From: a bacterium
GTDB lineage: Bacteria; AUK180
Reading direction: 5' to 3'
Assembly (NCBI GenBank): GCA_030622125.1
Contig: JAUXGM010000133.1
Location: forward strand, 1 to 6,207
Length of the DNA: 6,207 nucleotides
The notes beneath the pieces are model-generated. The model did no database searches. It was not told the DNA's origin and saw nothing but the letters and a program-made list of their open reading frames with translations. This document shows positions 6,158 to 6,207 of this stretch, piece by piece. Every line of letters starts with the position of its first letter. Position 1 is the first letter of the stretch. Both the position numbers and the translations under genes were made by a program.

Positions 6158-6187
6158 GTACTAAGTACTAAGTTTTTCGTACTGAGT
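6158..6187 (+). repeat. heptanucleotide tandem repeat, unit GTACTAA
   Basis: Four 7-bp units run in phase: GTACTAA (6158-6164), GTACTAA (6165-6171), the diverged GTTTTTC (6172-6178) and GTACTGA (6179-6185), followed by GT. The unit contains the self-complementary GTAC, so 6158-6168 is also a palindrome (GTACT-A-AGTAC). Just right of it, AGAAAT (6191-6196) and ATTTCT (6200-6205) form a small inverted repeat. No gene is seen between 6004 and the right edge. Confidence 0.55.
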
Positions 6188-6207
6188 TTAAGAAATTCCA
6201 TTTCTAT

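Overview
The window is an AT-rich stretch of bacterial DNA. Strong Shine-Dalgarno and sigma70-like signals, ATA/TTA/AAA-rich codon use and single-copy tandem intergenic repeats suggest an uncultivated, low-GC environmental bacterium. No marker gene fixes the phylum. All convincing coding sequence lies on the minus strand.

Reading in the direction of transcription (right to left): 6072-6207 is non-coding and carries short tandem repeats. A good sigma70-type promoter (TTGATT-17-TATAAT, 6043-6071) follows, then a leader of about 115 nt with a possible 23-codon upstream reading frame. The first gene (4587-5921, 444 aa) is a GT-B glycosyltransferase of the GT4 type. Its stop codon overlaps the start of the second gene by 4 bases (ATGA). 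The second gene (421-4590, 1389 aa) is the main item: a single chain with an N-terminal GT4-like glycosyltransferase related to the first gene, a middle block of about 420 residues that I cannot assign, and a C-terminal phosphodiester glycosidase (NAGPA/PF09992-like) domain.

The two genes look like a translationally coupled two-gene operon for building and trimming a glycan or glycoconjugate. One reasonable inference is that the two related transferases add sugars and the C-terminal domain hydrolyses a sugar-phosphodiester bond on the same or a related product. Substrates cannot be read from the sequence.

Left of the operon, 100-420 is a gene-free, highly structured intergenic region. It holds a 15-bp perfect inverted repeat enclosing a GC-richer island, several stem-loops, 7- and 8-bp tandem repeats, and a hairpin directly at the stop codon of the large gene. 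At the left edge a third minus-strand gene begins (GTG at 99) under a near-consensus promoter whose predicted transcription start almost coincides with the GTG. It runs out of the window after 33 codons and is unidentified.
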